From contig CANLVD010000006.1 of assembly GCA_947494445.1 (NCBI GenBank), positions 234,046 through 298,045 on the forward strand: a stretch of DNA of 64,000 bases, written 5' to 3'. The notes under the pieces were generated by a model, which worked only from the letters and a program-made list of their open reading frames with translations, had not been told where the DNA came from and ran no database searches. This DNA comes from an uncultured Paracoccaceae bacterium. GTDB taxonomy: Bacteria; Pseudomonadota; Alphaproteobacteria; Rhodobacterales; Rhodobacteraceae. The position numbers and the translations under genes were made by a program. Shown piece after piece: positions 45,350-52,976 of the stretch; position 1 is the first letter of the stretch, and each line of letters starts with the position of its first letter.

Positions 45350-45842
45350 GTGTTGCACCTCGTGTCAGATCGGAAAGAAATTTGGCAACCACCGGCTCTT
45401 CCTGCGCCGTATCCTGTTGGGAATTACCCAGACAGGCCGTCGCAACAAAATCCCGCCCAAGATCATCTCTGGCCAGATCCAGTGTTTTCTGGACCGGATT
45501 GTGGTTGCCGCAGGTCAGAAACAGCGCGATACGAGCGGGGAGGGGGATGTGGCCTTTCATCAGGGCCCGAAGCGGCGTGGCTGGATAGCTTGTCCAGATT
45601 GGCCCACAGATCACCAGCGTATGGTATTCATCCAGCGACGTGAACGTCTGAGGTGCAAGCACGCAGTTCTGGCGCAGACTGTGCCAGACCGCGCGCATGT
45701 AACCCACCCAGTTGGGGCCATATCTCGGGTCTGAAAGCGCAATCAGGTCGGCACCAAGGTCATTGGCCAGACGCTGCGCGATCCGCTTCGAATGACCGGA
45801 GAGGGAATAGCAGACGATTGCTGTGTCACTGGTTTTCGGCAT
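45333..45842 (-). CDS. Flavodoxin-like protein
   Basis: A 169-residue flavodoxin-fold protein. The FMN phosphate loop is [14 protein letters not shown] near the N-terminus, and the later [17 protein letters not shown] and [13 protein letters not shown] match the flavin-stacking loops of the flavodoxin/NADPH-dependent reductase group. It is the first gene of the minus-strand operon that continues into the ABC ATPase. Start ATG at 45842; an FNR-like palindrome lies 53 bases upstream, so oxygen or redox control is likely. Confidence 0.82.
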   Translation of the reverse strand: MPKTSDTAIVCYSLSGHSKRIAQRLANDLGADLIALSDPRYGPNWVGYMRAVWHSLRQNCVLAPQTFTSLDEYHTLVICGPIWTSYPATPLRALMKGHIPLPARIALFLTCGNHNPVQKTLDLARDDLGRDFVATACLGNSQQDTAQEEPVVAKFLSDLTRGATHASSA

Positions 45843-45894
45843 GTCGCGCTCCCATAGGTATGGGCTTCTTTTGCCACCGCGCCGGTTTGGCCCA

Positions 45895-45908
45895 TTGACG
45901 TATGTCAA
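45895..45908. promoter_or_regulatory. FNR/Crp-like operator TTGAC-N4-GTCAA
   Basis: A perfect 14-base palindrome TTGACGTATGTCAA in the 115-base space between the divergent flavodoxin (45842) and Crp/Fnr (45958) genes. It matches the architecture of FNR-type sites (TTGAT-N4-ATCAA) with one base changed per arm and sits about 50 bases from each start codon. The adjacent Crp/Fnr protein is the natural candidate to bind it. Confidence 0.6.
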
Positions 45909-45957
45909 GGCTCACTGCTCCTTGTTGGGTAGAGTCAGGCAAAATGGACAGAGATCG

Positions 45958-46626
45958 ATGTTGACAACTCCCAATTGGCGCATGAGCTTTCCCGGCCTTT
46001 CGGGCATCTCGGACGAGGTATCCCGCCTGCTGGATCAGCGCGCGCGTTCCGCAAAGCTGAGCGCTGGCAGCAGGATTTTCGGCCCGGGCAAGCCGGCTGA
46101 GAACCTCCTTTTGCTGGTCTCGGGCACCGTTCGTGTGCAGCAACTGTCAGACGCAGGGCGCGAGATCGTGCTTTACCGCGTTCATGCGGGTGAAAGTTGC
46201 GTGCTGACCACCGCCTGCCTTCTGGCTTTTGAGGATTATTCAGCAGAAGGCATTGCCGAGACAGATGTCGAGGCGATCCTCATTCCGCGTGCCACATTCG
46301 ACGAGATCATGGCCGCTTCGCGGGAGTTTCGGGCCTTCGTGTTCGAGGCCTATTCCCGGCGGATCACCGATCTGTTCATGGTGATCGAGGAGATCGCGTT
46401 CAAGCGCATGGACATCCGCGTGGCCCAGAAACTGCTGGATCTCAAGGATTCACAAAGCCTGCTTCATCTGACCCATCAGCAACTGGCAGTTGAACTTGGC
46501 ACGGCGCGCGAGGTCATCTCCCGCCAACTCAAGGAATTCGAACGGCGGGGGTGGCTCAGCCTGCGACGCGGGGTGGTGGAACTGACTAATCTTGCAGCCA
46601 TTGAACGCCTCGCGGAGGCACCGTGA
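45958..46626 (+). CDS. Crp/Fnr-family transcriptional regulator
   Basis: A 222-residue regulator with an N-terminal cyclic-nucleotide-binding-like barrel (residues about 15-130) and a C-terminal winged helix (TAREVISRQLKEFERRGWL). There is no FNR-type N-terminal cysteine cluster; instead the pair in ESCVLTTACLL is conserved in the regulators I know beside sulfur-transport genes, so sensing of sulfane sulfur or redox state by these cysteines is plausible (inference). It precedes DUF2892 and YeeE genes on the same strand. Start ATG at 45958. Confidence 0.85.
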   Translation: MLTTPNWRMSFPGLSGISDEVSRLLDQRARSAKLSAGSRIFGPGKPAENLLLLVSGTVRVQQLSDAGREIVLYRVHAGESCVLTTACLLAFEDYSAEGIAETDVEAILIPRATFDEIMAASREFRAFVFEAYSRRITDLFMVIEEIAFKRMDIRVAQKLLDLKDSQSLLHLTHQQLAVELGTAREVISRQLKEFERRGWLSLRRGVVELTNLAAIERLAEAP

Positions 46627-46712
46627 AGACTTTTTGCCGGGTGTGACAAGATCACAGAACACGGGATCGCGCGCATCTAATTTCTGACCATCAACCCTGA
46701 AAGGAATGTGAC

Positions 46713-46931
46713 ATGACTGTTAACCTGGGAAGCCCCGATCGCCTGATCCGATTCATTCTGGGTGGTCTGCTGATCGCCCTGCCGCTGCTCAACATGCCAG
46801 CAATCTGGTCGAGCGGAGTCATGGCTTATGGCAGTATGGCCATTGGACTGACACTTATTGTCACTGCGATGTTTCGGTTTTGCCCGCTCTATCGCATTGT
46901 CGGCATCTCAACTTGCAAGAATGGCTCATGA
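46713..46931 (+). CDS. DUF2892 family small membrane protein (YgaP-like)
   Basis: A 72-residue protein starting MTVNLGSPDRLIRFILGGLL with two membrane helices and a C-terminal FCPLYRIVGISTCK containing two cysteines, the standard DUF2892 pattern. These proteins accompany rhodanese and YeeE/YedE sulfur genes. Its stop overlaps the ATG of the first YeeE gene (ATGA at 46928-46931). AAAGGAATG precedes the start. Confidence 0.9.
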   Translation: MTVNLGSPDRLIRFILGGLLIALPLLNMPAIWSSGVMAYGSMAIGLTLIVTAMFRFCPLYRIVGISTCKNGS

Positions 46932-47359
46932 TCACTGAATTCACCCCCTTTGCCTCGCTTGTCGGAGGCATCCTGATTGGTTTGGCCGCTGTTGCACTGA
47001 TGCTGTTGCGCGGCCGGATCATGGGTGCCACCGGCATCCTGGCCGGCGCGTTGCTGCCTGCAAGTGCCTATGACTGGACCTGGCGCATCGCGATGCTTCT
47101 GGGGATGTTCACCGGCCCTTGGATCTATCTTGTGCTCAGCGGCCAGTTGCCAGCAATCGACGTGCCGGCCTCGACCCCGCTCTTGATCGGTGGCGGGTTT
47201 CTGGTCGGTGTCGGTGTTACACTTGGCAGTGGATGTACATCTGGCCACGGTGTCTGCGGCATGGCGCGTCTGTCACCACGATCCTTTGCGGCCACGGCTG
47301 TGTTCATGGCTACGACCGGGTTGACCGTTTACGTCATGCGACATGTGTTGGGGGGATAA
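46928..47359 (+). CDS. YeeE/YedE family sulfur-transport protein, first half
   Basis: A 143-residue membrane protein with four helices and the signature GSGCTSGHGVCGMARLSPRS of the YeeE/YedE (sulf_transp) family, which imports thiosulfate or related reduced sulfur through conserved cysteines. In this two-gene form (PmpA/PmpB-like), each gene encodes one half of the transporter. It overlaps the DUF2892 gene by four bases and ends three bases before the second half. Confidence 0.9.
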   Translation: MITEFTPFASLVGGILIGLAAVALMLLRGRIMGATGILAGALLPASAYDWTWRIAMLLGMFTGPWIYLVLSGQLPAIDVPASTPLLIGGGFLVGVGVTLGSGCTSGHGVCGMARLSPRSFAATAVFMATTGLTVYVMRHVLGG

Positions 47360-47362
47360 ATC

Positions 47363-47812
47363 ATGCGGACATTTCTGACTTTTCTCGTTGGTGCTCTCTT
47401 TGGCACCGGCATATCGATGTCGGGTATGGCCAATCCGGCCAAGGTGATCAACTTCTTGGATGTGGCAGGAACCTGGGACCCAAGCCTCGCCTTCGTCATG
47501 GGCGGAGCGGTCATTGTCACCTTCTTTGGGTATCGCTGGGTTCTGGCCCGGTCTGCACCGGTGTTCGAGCCAAGCTTCGATGTGCCGTCGAACCGAAAAC
47601 TGGATGCACGTCTGTTGACAGGTTCTGCGATCTTCGGTGTTGGCTGGGGCATTGCGGGCTTCTGTCCCGGTGGTGCCTTGCCAGCTTTGGGCACGTTTGA
47701 CAGCCAGGTCATCATGTTTGTGGCATCCCTTGTCGCGGGAATGCTGGCGACGCGTTTCATGCTTGAACGCTCAAACGCCCGCGCAGCGCGCTCCAAACCG
47801 GCAGTGTCCTGA
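47363..47812 (+). CDS. YeeE/YedE family sulfur-transport protein, second half
   Basis: A 149-residue membrane protein with GTGISMSGMANPAKVINFLD and GVGWGIAGFCPGGALPAL, the motif of the second YeeE/DUF6691 half, including the cysteine in GFCPGG that lines the transport path. It pairs with the product of 46928-47359. Start ATG at 47363. It closes the Crp/Fnr-DUF2892-YeeE-YeeE operon. Confidence 0.9.
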   Translation: MRTFLTFLVGALFGTGISMSGMANPAKVINFLDVAGTWDPSLAFVMGGAVIVTFFGYRWVLARSAPVFEPSFDVPSNRKLDARLLTGSAIFGVGWGIAGFCPGGALPALGTFDSQVIMFVASLVAGMLATRFMLERSNARAARSKPAVS

Positions 47813-47825
47813 GCGGGGCAGGGCA

Positions 47826-48083
47826 GTGTTTTTTGCCCTGATGATCGGTTCGGCCATGATGATCGGATGTCTTGCCATCTCGATCACGCTGTTCAGCATT
47901 GCTGCGCGCTCGCTGCGCTGGCTGGAACAGACCAAAGCCTTGGGATATGCGCGGCTGCCGTTGATCTTTGATCTTGCTGTCGCCGGTGCATGGATCCTGC
48001 TTGTGCTCAGCCTCTCTGTCTGGGGCTACCGGAATCGAACCGGTGTACACGGATTTGCAAGAGTATTTTTGTCCCTGATTTAA
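47826..48083 (+). CDS. Small membrane protein with 3' end replaced by the att sequence
   Basis: An 85-residue frame from GTG 47826 (or ATG 47841) with two helices (MIGSAMMIGCLAISITLFSI and LIFDLAVAGAWILLVLSLSV). Its last 20 or so codons are read from the tRNA-like repeat that starts at 48027, so the natural C-terminus is probably lost or altered by integration. No family recognised. GGGGCAGGGCA precedes the GTG. Some doubt remains that it is expressed. Confidence 0.45.
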   Translation: MFFALMIGSAMMIGCLAISITLFSIAARSLRWLEQTKALGYARLPLIFDLAVAGAWILLVLSLSVWGYRNRTGVHGFARVFLSLI

Positions 48084-48141
48084 CTACTAAAAATGCTTAG
48101 AAAATTGGCCAAGAGATGCGGAACGCAAGGTGAATGTCTAG
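48027..48141 (-). repeat. Left att repeat (tRNA-Cys 3' fragment) plus conserved end sequence
   Basis: 48027-48062 is the 36-base core. A second exact block of 24 bases (GCGGAACGCAAGGTGAATGT plus CTAG) lies at 48118-48141. The right copy has both blocks with the same 91-base offset, and the sequence between them is partly alike. On the minus strand the core reads GCAAATCCGTG, then the T arm ACCGGTTCGATTCCGGT. Beyond the T arm this copy continues AGCCCCAG, not a tRNA-Cys acceptor end. Confidence 0.85.
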
Positions 48142-48261
48142 AGAATTTTCGCTGTTCTGCTCAGACTGAAATGAAGCGAAAGTGGTTTCGCCAAAGCGAT
48201 TCCGCGGGCCGTAAGAATTCATTTTGGAGACTCATTTCAAGGTAAATTAGGGGGCCATTAA

Positions 48262-48546
48262 GATGTTCACTCACATACCCGCACCTTTCTACGACAGAAC
48301 AAGAACTGGCTGACGATCTCGCCCTGGCTGATCACGGGGACATTCTTAGCGGGGATCGTCTCGATGATGGCCGCGAGCTTGCTTTGGATGCTGATGCTGG
48401 CGAGCTCGGAGATGACGGACTTGGGCCTGACGCGGATCGACAGGGAGGACGGGACCTGGTTGGTGCTGGACCCGACCAAGACACGGTTGAGGACCTGCAC
48501 GCTGGGCGGCAGGTCAGTGACCTGCATCAAGATCGAGGAGGACTAG
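48262..48546 (+). pseudogene. MbeB-like mobilisation protein remnant, nested in the relaxase frame
   Basis: A frame open from 48262 with no convincing start, giving KNWLTISPWLITGTFLAGIV and a membrane helix (SMMAASLLWMLMLASS), then LGLTRIDREDGTWLVLDPTK. A membrane segment followed by a short beta-like tail is what MbeB/MobB-like accessory proteins of small Rhodobacteraceae plasmids show. It ends with TAG at 48544-48546, immediately before the next ATG at 48547. The 5' part is missing. Confidence 0.45.
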
Positions 48547-48849
48547 ATGACGAAACCCCTGACAGCCTTGGAACGCGACTTGCTCGCCTGCGTCGAGCGG
48601 TTGGTGACGGCCTGCAAGGTCTCAGCGCAGGAATTGAGCGGGTTAGAGGCACGCTCGACGACCAAGATGCAGAGCCAGATGGATGGTATCGCGCAATGCG
48701 TGACGCTGCTGGTGCGTTCGCAAGCCGTGTCACTGAAAGCATTGCGTGGATTGTTGAACGAGGAAGCAAGTTACGCGACGCTAGGCGAGCAACTGAGCAG
48801 GAGCTTGAGCTTAGCGAAGGACGCCGAAGAGAGGTTGAGACAGAGCTAG
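48547..48849 (+). CDS. MbeD/MobD-like small mobilisation accessory protein
   Basis: A 100-residue helical protein starting MTKPLTALERDLLACVERLV and continuing with coiled-coil character (AQELSGLEARSTTKMQSQMD, VSLKALRGLLNEEASYATLG). Similar small proteins follow MbeB-like genes in mobilisable plasmids. Its start directly abuts the stop of the MbeB-like frame, and it lies wholly inside the relaxase remnant in another frame. It is intact, but without relaxase it is unlikely to act. Confidence 0.55.
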   Translation: MTKPLTALERDLLACVERLVTACKVSAQELSGLEARSTTKMQSQMDGIAQCVTLLVRSQAVSLKALRGLLNEEASYATLGEQLSRSLSLAKDAEERLRQS

Positions 48850-48911
48850 AGGCGCGCGAAGTCGAGATGGACCGGGGGATGACACATTGATCATGCCAAA
48901 TCGATTGACAA

Positions 48912-49271
48912 ATGGTAACGTATATGTCACCAACAACGCCAATGAATAAGCTTGTTGTCTATGTCACTGAGGCGGGGAAAACGCCGTTTGAGGATTGGTT
49001 TAATGGTTTGGACACGGCGGCAGCATTGAAGGTGCGGACGGCGCTTGCACGGATCGAGACTGGAAACCTTGGCGACGTGAAGCCAGTCGGCCAAGGCGTG
49101 TCAGAGCGGCGCATCACCTTCGGCCCCGGCTACCGCGTCTATTTTGGCAAAGACGGCGATACGCTTGTGATCCTGCTCTGTGGCGGCACGAAGAAACGCC
49201 AGTCGAAAGATATCGAGCAGGCCAAAGCTTATTGGGACGACTACAAGGCTCGCAAAGAGAAAGGCGACTGA
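48912..49271 (+). CDS. RelE/HigB-type toxin (phage Gp49-like)
   Basis: A 119-residue protein of the HigB/Gp49-like mRNA-interferase family: TEAGKTPFEDWFNGLDTAAA, then ERRITFGPGYRVYFGKDGD and LVILLCGGTKKRQSKDIEQA, the usual RelE-like sheet with basic catalytic residues. ATG at 48912, 48924 or 48942 could be the start; the last fits the family length best. It ends one base before the antitoxin gene. Such pairs stabilise islands and plasmids by post-segregational killing. Confidence 0.85.
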   Translation: MVTYMSPTTPMNKLVVYVTEAGKTPFEDWFNGLDTAAALKVRTALARIETGNLGDVKPVGQGVSERRITFGPGYRVYFGKDGDTLVILLCGGTKKRQSKDIEQAKAYWDDYKARKEKGD

Positions 49272-49272
49272 C

Positions 49273-49602
49273 ATGCCCCTGACGAAAGACTTCAAAGATA
49301 CGATCAAAGCGCGGGCTGAGCGCGATCCTGAGTTTCGGGCGGGTCTGTTCCGCGAAGCCGTTGAGGCGATGCTCAGCGATGATCTGGAGACGGGTAAGGT
49401 GCTGCTGCGCGACTACGTGAATGCCACTGTGGGGTTCGAAGCCTTGGCGCAAGATATGGACAAGGACCCTAAGAGCCTGATGCGGATGCTCAGCGCCAAA
49501 GGAAACCCGCGCGCAGATAATCTGCTGGCGATGGTGTCGCGGTTGAAACAGCGTGAGGGGATGGCGTTTTCAATGGTCCCAGACACAGAACACCGTGTGT
49601 AA
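49273..49602 (+). CDS. HigA-type antitoxin (addiction-module regulator)
   Basis: A 109-residue DNA-binding antitoxin starting MPLTKDFKDTIKARAERDPE. The pattern RAGLFREAVEAMLSDDLETG followed by a helix-turn-helix (LRDYVNATVGFEALAQDMDK, SLMRMLSAKGNPRADNLLAM) is that of the antitoxins partnering Gp49-like toxins. One base separates it from the toxin gene. It probably represses its own operon. Confidence 0.85.
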   Translation: MPLTKDFKDTIKARAERDPEFRAGLFREAVEAMLSDDLETGKVLLRDYVNATVGFEALAQDMDKDPKSLMRMLSAKGNPRADNLLAMVSRLKQREGMAFSMVPDTEHRV

Positions 49603-49625
49603 CGCCAAACCTTCCAGTTTCTCTC

Positions 49626-51068
49626 TCATTTGGATGCAGTAACTAGTTCATCAGCGACGCTACGAAATTGTTCAAGCGCAGCCTCAAGGTTTTCGACAAT
49701 ATCTGCCGCAATTACATCAGGTTCGGGAAGGCTGTCGATGTCCTCAAGGCTGTCGTCTTTCAGCCAAAAGAGGTCCATATTCAGTTTGTCCCTCTTGATT
49801 AGTTCTTCATAAGGAAAACGCTTGAAGCGTTCGGTCTCTTTGCGTTCGCGGTAACATTTGACAAAGTCTGAAAGGTCGCTTGCAACGAGCCTCTTTGTTT
49901 TCAGGGTCTTGTGGACATTGGTCCGGTAGTCATAGACCCACAGCTCCTTTGTTTGAGCTGATTTTGATGCCGCCTTCTTGTCGAAAAACAGGACGTTCGC
50001 TTTCACTCCGGGGCTGTACCAAATGCCAGTCGGCAATCTCAGCAGCGTGTGAAAATTAAAGCCTTCAAGGAGGCGTTTGCGGATGCCTTCACCAGCACGC
50101 CCAGCTTCGAAAAGCACGTTGTCCGGAAGCACGACGCCAGCGCGGCCGTTCGTGTCCATGACCGTCAGAATGTGTTGAAGGAAGTTGAACTGCTTGTTTG
50201 AGGTTGTGAACTTGAAATCTTCACGCTCGTAGCTTTCGCGCTCAGTAGAAACCTGCCCATCTTCACCGACAACTGTATAGCTCGACTTCTTGCCGAATGG
50301 CGGGTTGGTCAAGACGACGTCGAAGCGCTTACCGGGATCCCCGGCCAACGCATCCCCTTGCTGGACTGGACTGCTATCATTGCCGACGCCGTGAAGGTAG
50401 AGGTTCATCGCCGCAAGGCGGACCACTTCGTCAACGATATCGACCCCATGAAATGTGGTCTCGCGCAATGTCTTTAGCTTGTCGCGATCTTGGCTTTGCC
50501 CCTTCATGTGATCGTATGCGGTCAGTAGAAAACCACCGGTTCCGCATGCGGGGTCTGTGACTGTTTCGCCGATTTGCGGATTTACAACTTCGACAATCGC
50601 CTCAATGACGGGGCGCGGTGTGAAATACTGTCCCGCGCCGGACCGAACTTCCGATGCGTTTTTTTCAAGAAGGCCTTCGTAGATTTCGCCCTTAACATCG
50701 ACGCCTATGCCGATCCACGGGCCTTCTTTGTCGATCAAGGAGACGATGCGGGTGAGCTTCGCGGGATCACTCAGCTTGTTCTGAGATTTGCGAAAGATTG
50801 TCCCAATGAGCCCGCTCGCTTTCGCAAGGTTTTCCAGCGTCTTGCGATATTGAAGCTCTAGCTCCTCGCCCGATTGCCCAGCAAGCTTGGTCCAGCTCCA
50901 TTCGGGTGGGACAGACGACGCTTCACCCAAAAGATCAACTCGTTCCTGATCCATTTTGAGGAACAGTAGGTAGGTGATCTGCTCAATGTAATCGCCATAA
51001 GAAATACCCTGATCACGCAGTACATGAGCATAGTTCCAGACCTTTGAGACGAGTTGTTCATTCGACAT
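49626..51068 (-). CDS. hsdM: Type I restriction-modification methyltransferase subunit HsdM
   Basis: A 480-residue N6-adenine methyltransferase. The helical HsdM N-terminal domain (residues about 1-130) is followed by motif I DPACGTGGFLL (from Asp172) and motif IV NPPFGKKSSY (from Asn255). It methylates the host site recognised with HsdS. It is the last gene of the minus-strand operon, one base after the TIR gene stop (TGA-T-ATG), whereas hsdR and hsdS lie 3-4 kb upstream; separating M from S by three extra genes is unusual. Confidence 0.95.
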   Translation of the reverse strand: MSNEQLVSKVWNYAHVLRDQGISYGDYIEQITYLLFLKMDQERVDLLGEASSVPPEWSWTKLAGQSGEELELQYRKTLENLAKASGLIGTIFRKSQNKLSDPAKLTRIVSLIDKEGPWIGIGVDVKGEIYEGLLEKNASEVRSGAGQYFTPRPVIEAIVEVVNPQIGETVTDPACGTGGFLLTAYDHMKGQSQDRDKLKTLRETTFHGVDIVDEVVRLAAMNLYLHGVGNDSSPVQQGDALAGDPGKRFDVVLTNPPFGKKSSYTVVGEDGQVSTERESYEREDFKFTTSNKQFNFLQHILTVMDTNGRAGVVLPDNVLFEAGRAGEGIRKRLLEGFNFHTLLRLPTGIWYSPGVKANVLFFDKKAASKSAQTKELWVYDYRTNVHKTLKTKRLVASDLSDFVKCYRERKETERFKRFPYEELIKRDKLNMDLFWLKDDSLEDIDSLPEPDVIAADIVENLEAALEQFRSVADELVTASK

Positions 51069-51069
51069 A

Positions 51070-52029
51070 TCAGTTACCTTGCAGCGGCTGGATTAGAAGG
51101 GACCAGTAGAGTTCTGAAGCGCCTTCGTTGCTCAATGAACTATCTCTTTGCACAAAATGGTTCATGCCCATTGGGCGGAGGAACATTTTTTGATCGTCGT
51201 TTTCGACTGATAGGTTTTCATTGTAGGAGTTGGCGGGGGCCTCATCACCGTCAGAATAGGCGATGCCTTTGCCAAGCTGTCCACCCAAGCGAATGCTACA
51301 TGCGGCAGCTTTTGAACCGTCTTTATAGATAGTGGCTGTGAATGTATTGGCGTCGATCTTCCGGTGGCGCACCTCGATCCCCTGATTGCGAATTTGAAGT
51401 TCTGCCAATGAGCTTTGGAAAAACCGTTCCATGTAGTTGAATGCGTCATCCAAGAACTGGTCTCGATCTGCTTCTGAGAATTCCTTCCTTAACCGCATGT
51501 TCGATGACCGTGGTGTTGGAGGAATGTGAGCTTCTAGCTCAGGTTCTCGCTCGATAAACCCGTGTACATCATTCGGAGCATTTACAGCACCGATTTGCTC
51601 GATGGCGCGCCGTATTGACTTGGTGACATCTAGAAACGCTTCGTCCCGGTCTGGCCACTTCGTGATAGGGTTACCATCCGTGGGCGTTACCAAATAATGG
51701 GCAAGGTCTGTATGGGTCCAATCGCAAGGACGCAGGATCACAGACACAAGACGAGCGGTACCTTCCCTATGCCGCTCTAAGGCGCGGCCTTTTTCAATCT
51801 TGTAGCAATAGTCTGATGCAATGAAGTCCGGGCTAACTAGCAACAGAACCACATCGGCTTCGTCCAGTTCTTTGCTAATTGTCCAATCAAGATGGTCGCC
51901 AGCAAGCATGCGACGATCATGCCAAGTTTCGATCAGACCTTGCCGTTTTAGCATGGAAAGTTGCACTTCAAGCTGATCGCGCAGCTCTTCATCTTTGTGC
52001 GAATAGGATATAAAAACGCGTGCAGCCAT
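51070..52029 (-). CDS. TIR-domain protein embedded in the type I RM operon
   Basis: A 319-residue protein. The N-terminal TIR domain (residues about 1-150) has ARVFISYSHKDEELRDQLE, the BB-loop-like WHDRRMLAGDHLDW and SPDFIASDYCYKIEKGRALE; Glu79 matches the catalytic Glu of NAD-cleaving bacterial TIR domains. Residues about 170-319 form an unrecognised domain (DQFLDDAFNYMERFFQSSLA, ACSIRLGGQLGKGIAYSDGD) that may sense a trigger. Its ATG overlaps the stop of the nuclease gene (TAATG) and its stop is one base before hsdM, so its dose follows the RM enzyme. NADase defence action is inference. Confidence 0.88.
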   Translation of the reverse strand: MAARVFISYSHKDEELRDQLEVQLSMLKRQGLIETWHDRRMLAGDHLDWTISKELDEADVVLLLVSPDFIASDYCYKIEKGRALERHREGTARLVSVILRPCDWTHTDLAHYLVTPTDGNPITKWPDRDEAFLDVTKSIRRAIEQIGAVNAPNDVHGFIEREPELEAHIPPTPRSSNMRLRKEFSEADRDQFLDDAFNYMERFFQSSLAELQIRNQGIEVRHRKIDANTFTATIYKDGSKAAACSIRLGGQLGKGIAYSDGDEAPANSYNENLSVENDDQKMFLRPMGMNHFVQRDSSLSNEGASELYWSLLIQPLQGN

Positions 52030-52943
52030 TATGATGCCTCGTAGGATTGCAGAATGAGGGGCTTGGCGCGTTCAAGGTCCTCATGGTTCTTGATGGTGAC
52101 TTCCAGATCGCCGGTGCCGAAGTGCCCGATATTGCGCACGTCTCGCGTGAATCCTTCTTCGAGGCCGTCAGTCATTTCAACGACTTCAGGATCGACCTTC
52201 AAGTAAAGGCGAATGACGTTGATTTGCGGCTTAACCTCGACGCAGGCGAAATTCTTGATCCGTTTGAATGCGAAATAGTTGTTCAGCGTCTTTTGCACGA
52301 CATCATCGCCTAGACCCACCATGAACACCTCAATATCTGCGTAAAGGTTCGTCAGATCATCGTTGGCGTCGGCCAGACTTTGCGCGTTCGTCTTATACTT
52401 TGTGGCTTTCCCGTTCTGTGAGGCAATTACTGGCTGAGCCTTCGTTGAAACGGCTGTGAGCAAATCAAGCATCAACAGGTCATCGCCAAATTTCCGGTAT
52501 CGGATCAGTTCGATGTTCCGGCTCATCTGCTTGATGGCATGCTCGTCGAACTTCGTGAAACTTGCTGCGATACATATAAGACGTGGTGCGCTCCATTCGA
52601 TGGCGTCGGCGGTCGCCTTGTCGAACTTGTCACGTACCAACAGTTCAAACTCGCCTCGGTGGTCCATCAGCCAATCAAGATAAAATAGCCCTTGGTTGAT
52701 AATGTTCTCATCACGTTGCCGCTTGTATTCTATGATGACTGGATAGCCGTTCTCGTCGACGCCAAGCGTGTCCATGCGTCCGCCGTGAGAAGTCGCGTAC
52801 TCAGATGCAAGGAAACGGACACCCAGAAGCGTTTCGAGATTTTGTTCGAACGTCGTCTGCAAGGCCCGCTCAAGCGGGGAAGATGCGCTTTCCAGCTCGG
52901 TCAGCGTCGCGCCGGTTTGCTGGAACAGTTTGATGTCACTCAT
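52029..52943 (-). CDS. NucS-like/DUF5655 nuclease-type protein in the RM operon
   Basis: A 304-residue protein with a PD-(D/E)xK-type core near the N-terminus: SHGGRMDTLGVDENGYPVII with Asp58, then IEYKRQRDE with Glu72 and Lys74, as in NucS/DUF91 endonucleases. The C-terminal part (TLNNYFAFKRIKNFACVEVK, RDVRNIGHFGTGDLEVTIKN) matches the DUF5655 domain often fused to such cores. Its DNA target is unknown. It overlaps the TIR start by one base and follows the DUF4145-like gene by 33 bases. Confidence 0.83.
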   Translation of the reverse strand: MSDIKLFQQTGATLTELESASSPLERALQTTFEQNLETLLGVRFLASEYATSHGGRMDTLGVDENGYPVIIEYKRQRDENIINQGLFYLDWLMDHRGEFELLVRDKFDKATADAIEWSAPRLICIAASFTKFDEHAIKQMSRNIELIRYRKFGDDLLMLDLLTAVSTKAQPVIASQNGKATKYKTNAQSLADANDDLTNLYADIEVFMVGLGDDVVQKTLNNYFAFKRIKNFACVEVKPQINVIRLYLKVDPEVVEMTDGLEEGFTRDVRNIGHFGTGDLEVTIKNHEDLERAKPLILQSYEAS

Positions 52944-52976
52944 CTCGAACCAGCCTTACTTGTGTTCTGTTTCGTC

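Larger units (their letters stand above)
48246..48890 (+). pseudogene. MobA/MbeA-type relaxase, C-terminal remnant
   Basis: An open frame without a start, acidic and then Arg/Glu-rich (LADHGDILSGDRLDDGRELA, later DARRATEQELELSEGRRREVE), that looks like the C-terminal tail of a plasmid relaxase. Two other reading frames inside it also code plausible mobilisation proteins, the nested arrangement known from ColE1-type mobA-mbeB-mbeD regions. The catalytic N-terminal part is missing, probably lost when the island end formed. Identity is by arrangement, so moderate. Confidence 0.5.

Noticed and set aside
48020..48066. A complete tRNA-Cys gene at the left repeat
   Set aside because: Only the part from anticodon to T arm is present; there is no 5' half and no matching acceptor strand.
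48267..48530. An 87-codon minus-strand frame in the mobilisation relic
   Set aside because: No start context and no features; the three plus-strand frames explain the coding signal better.
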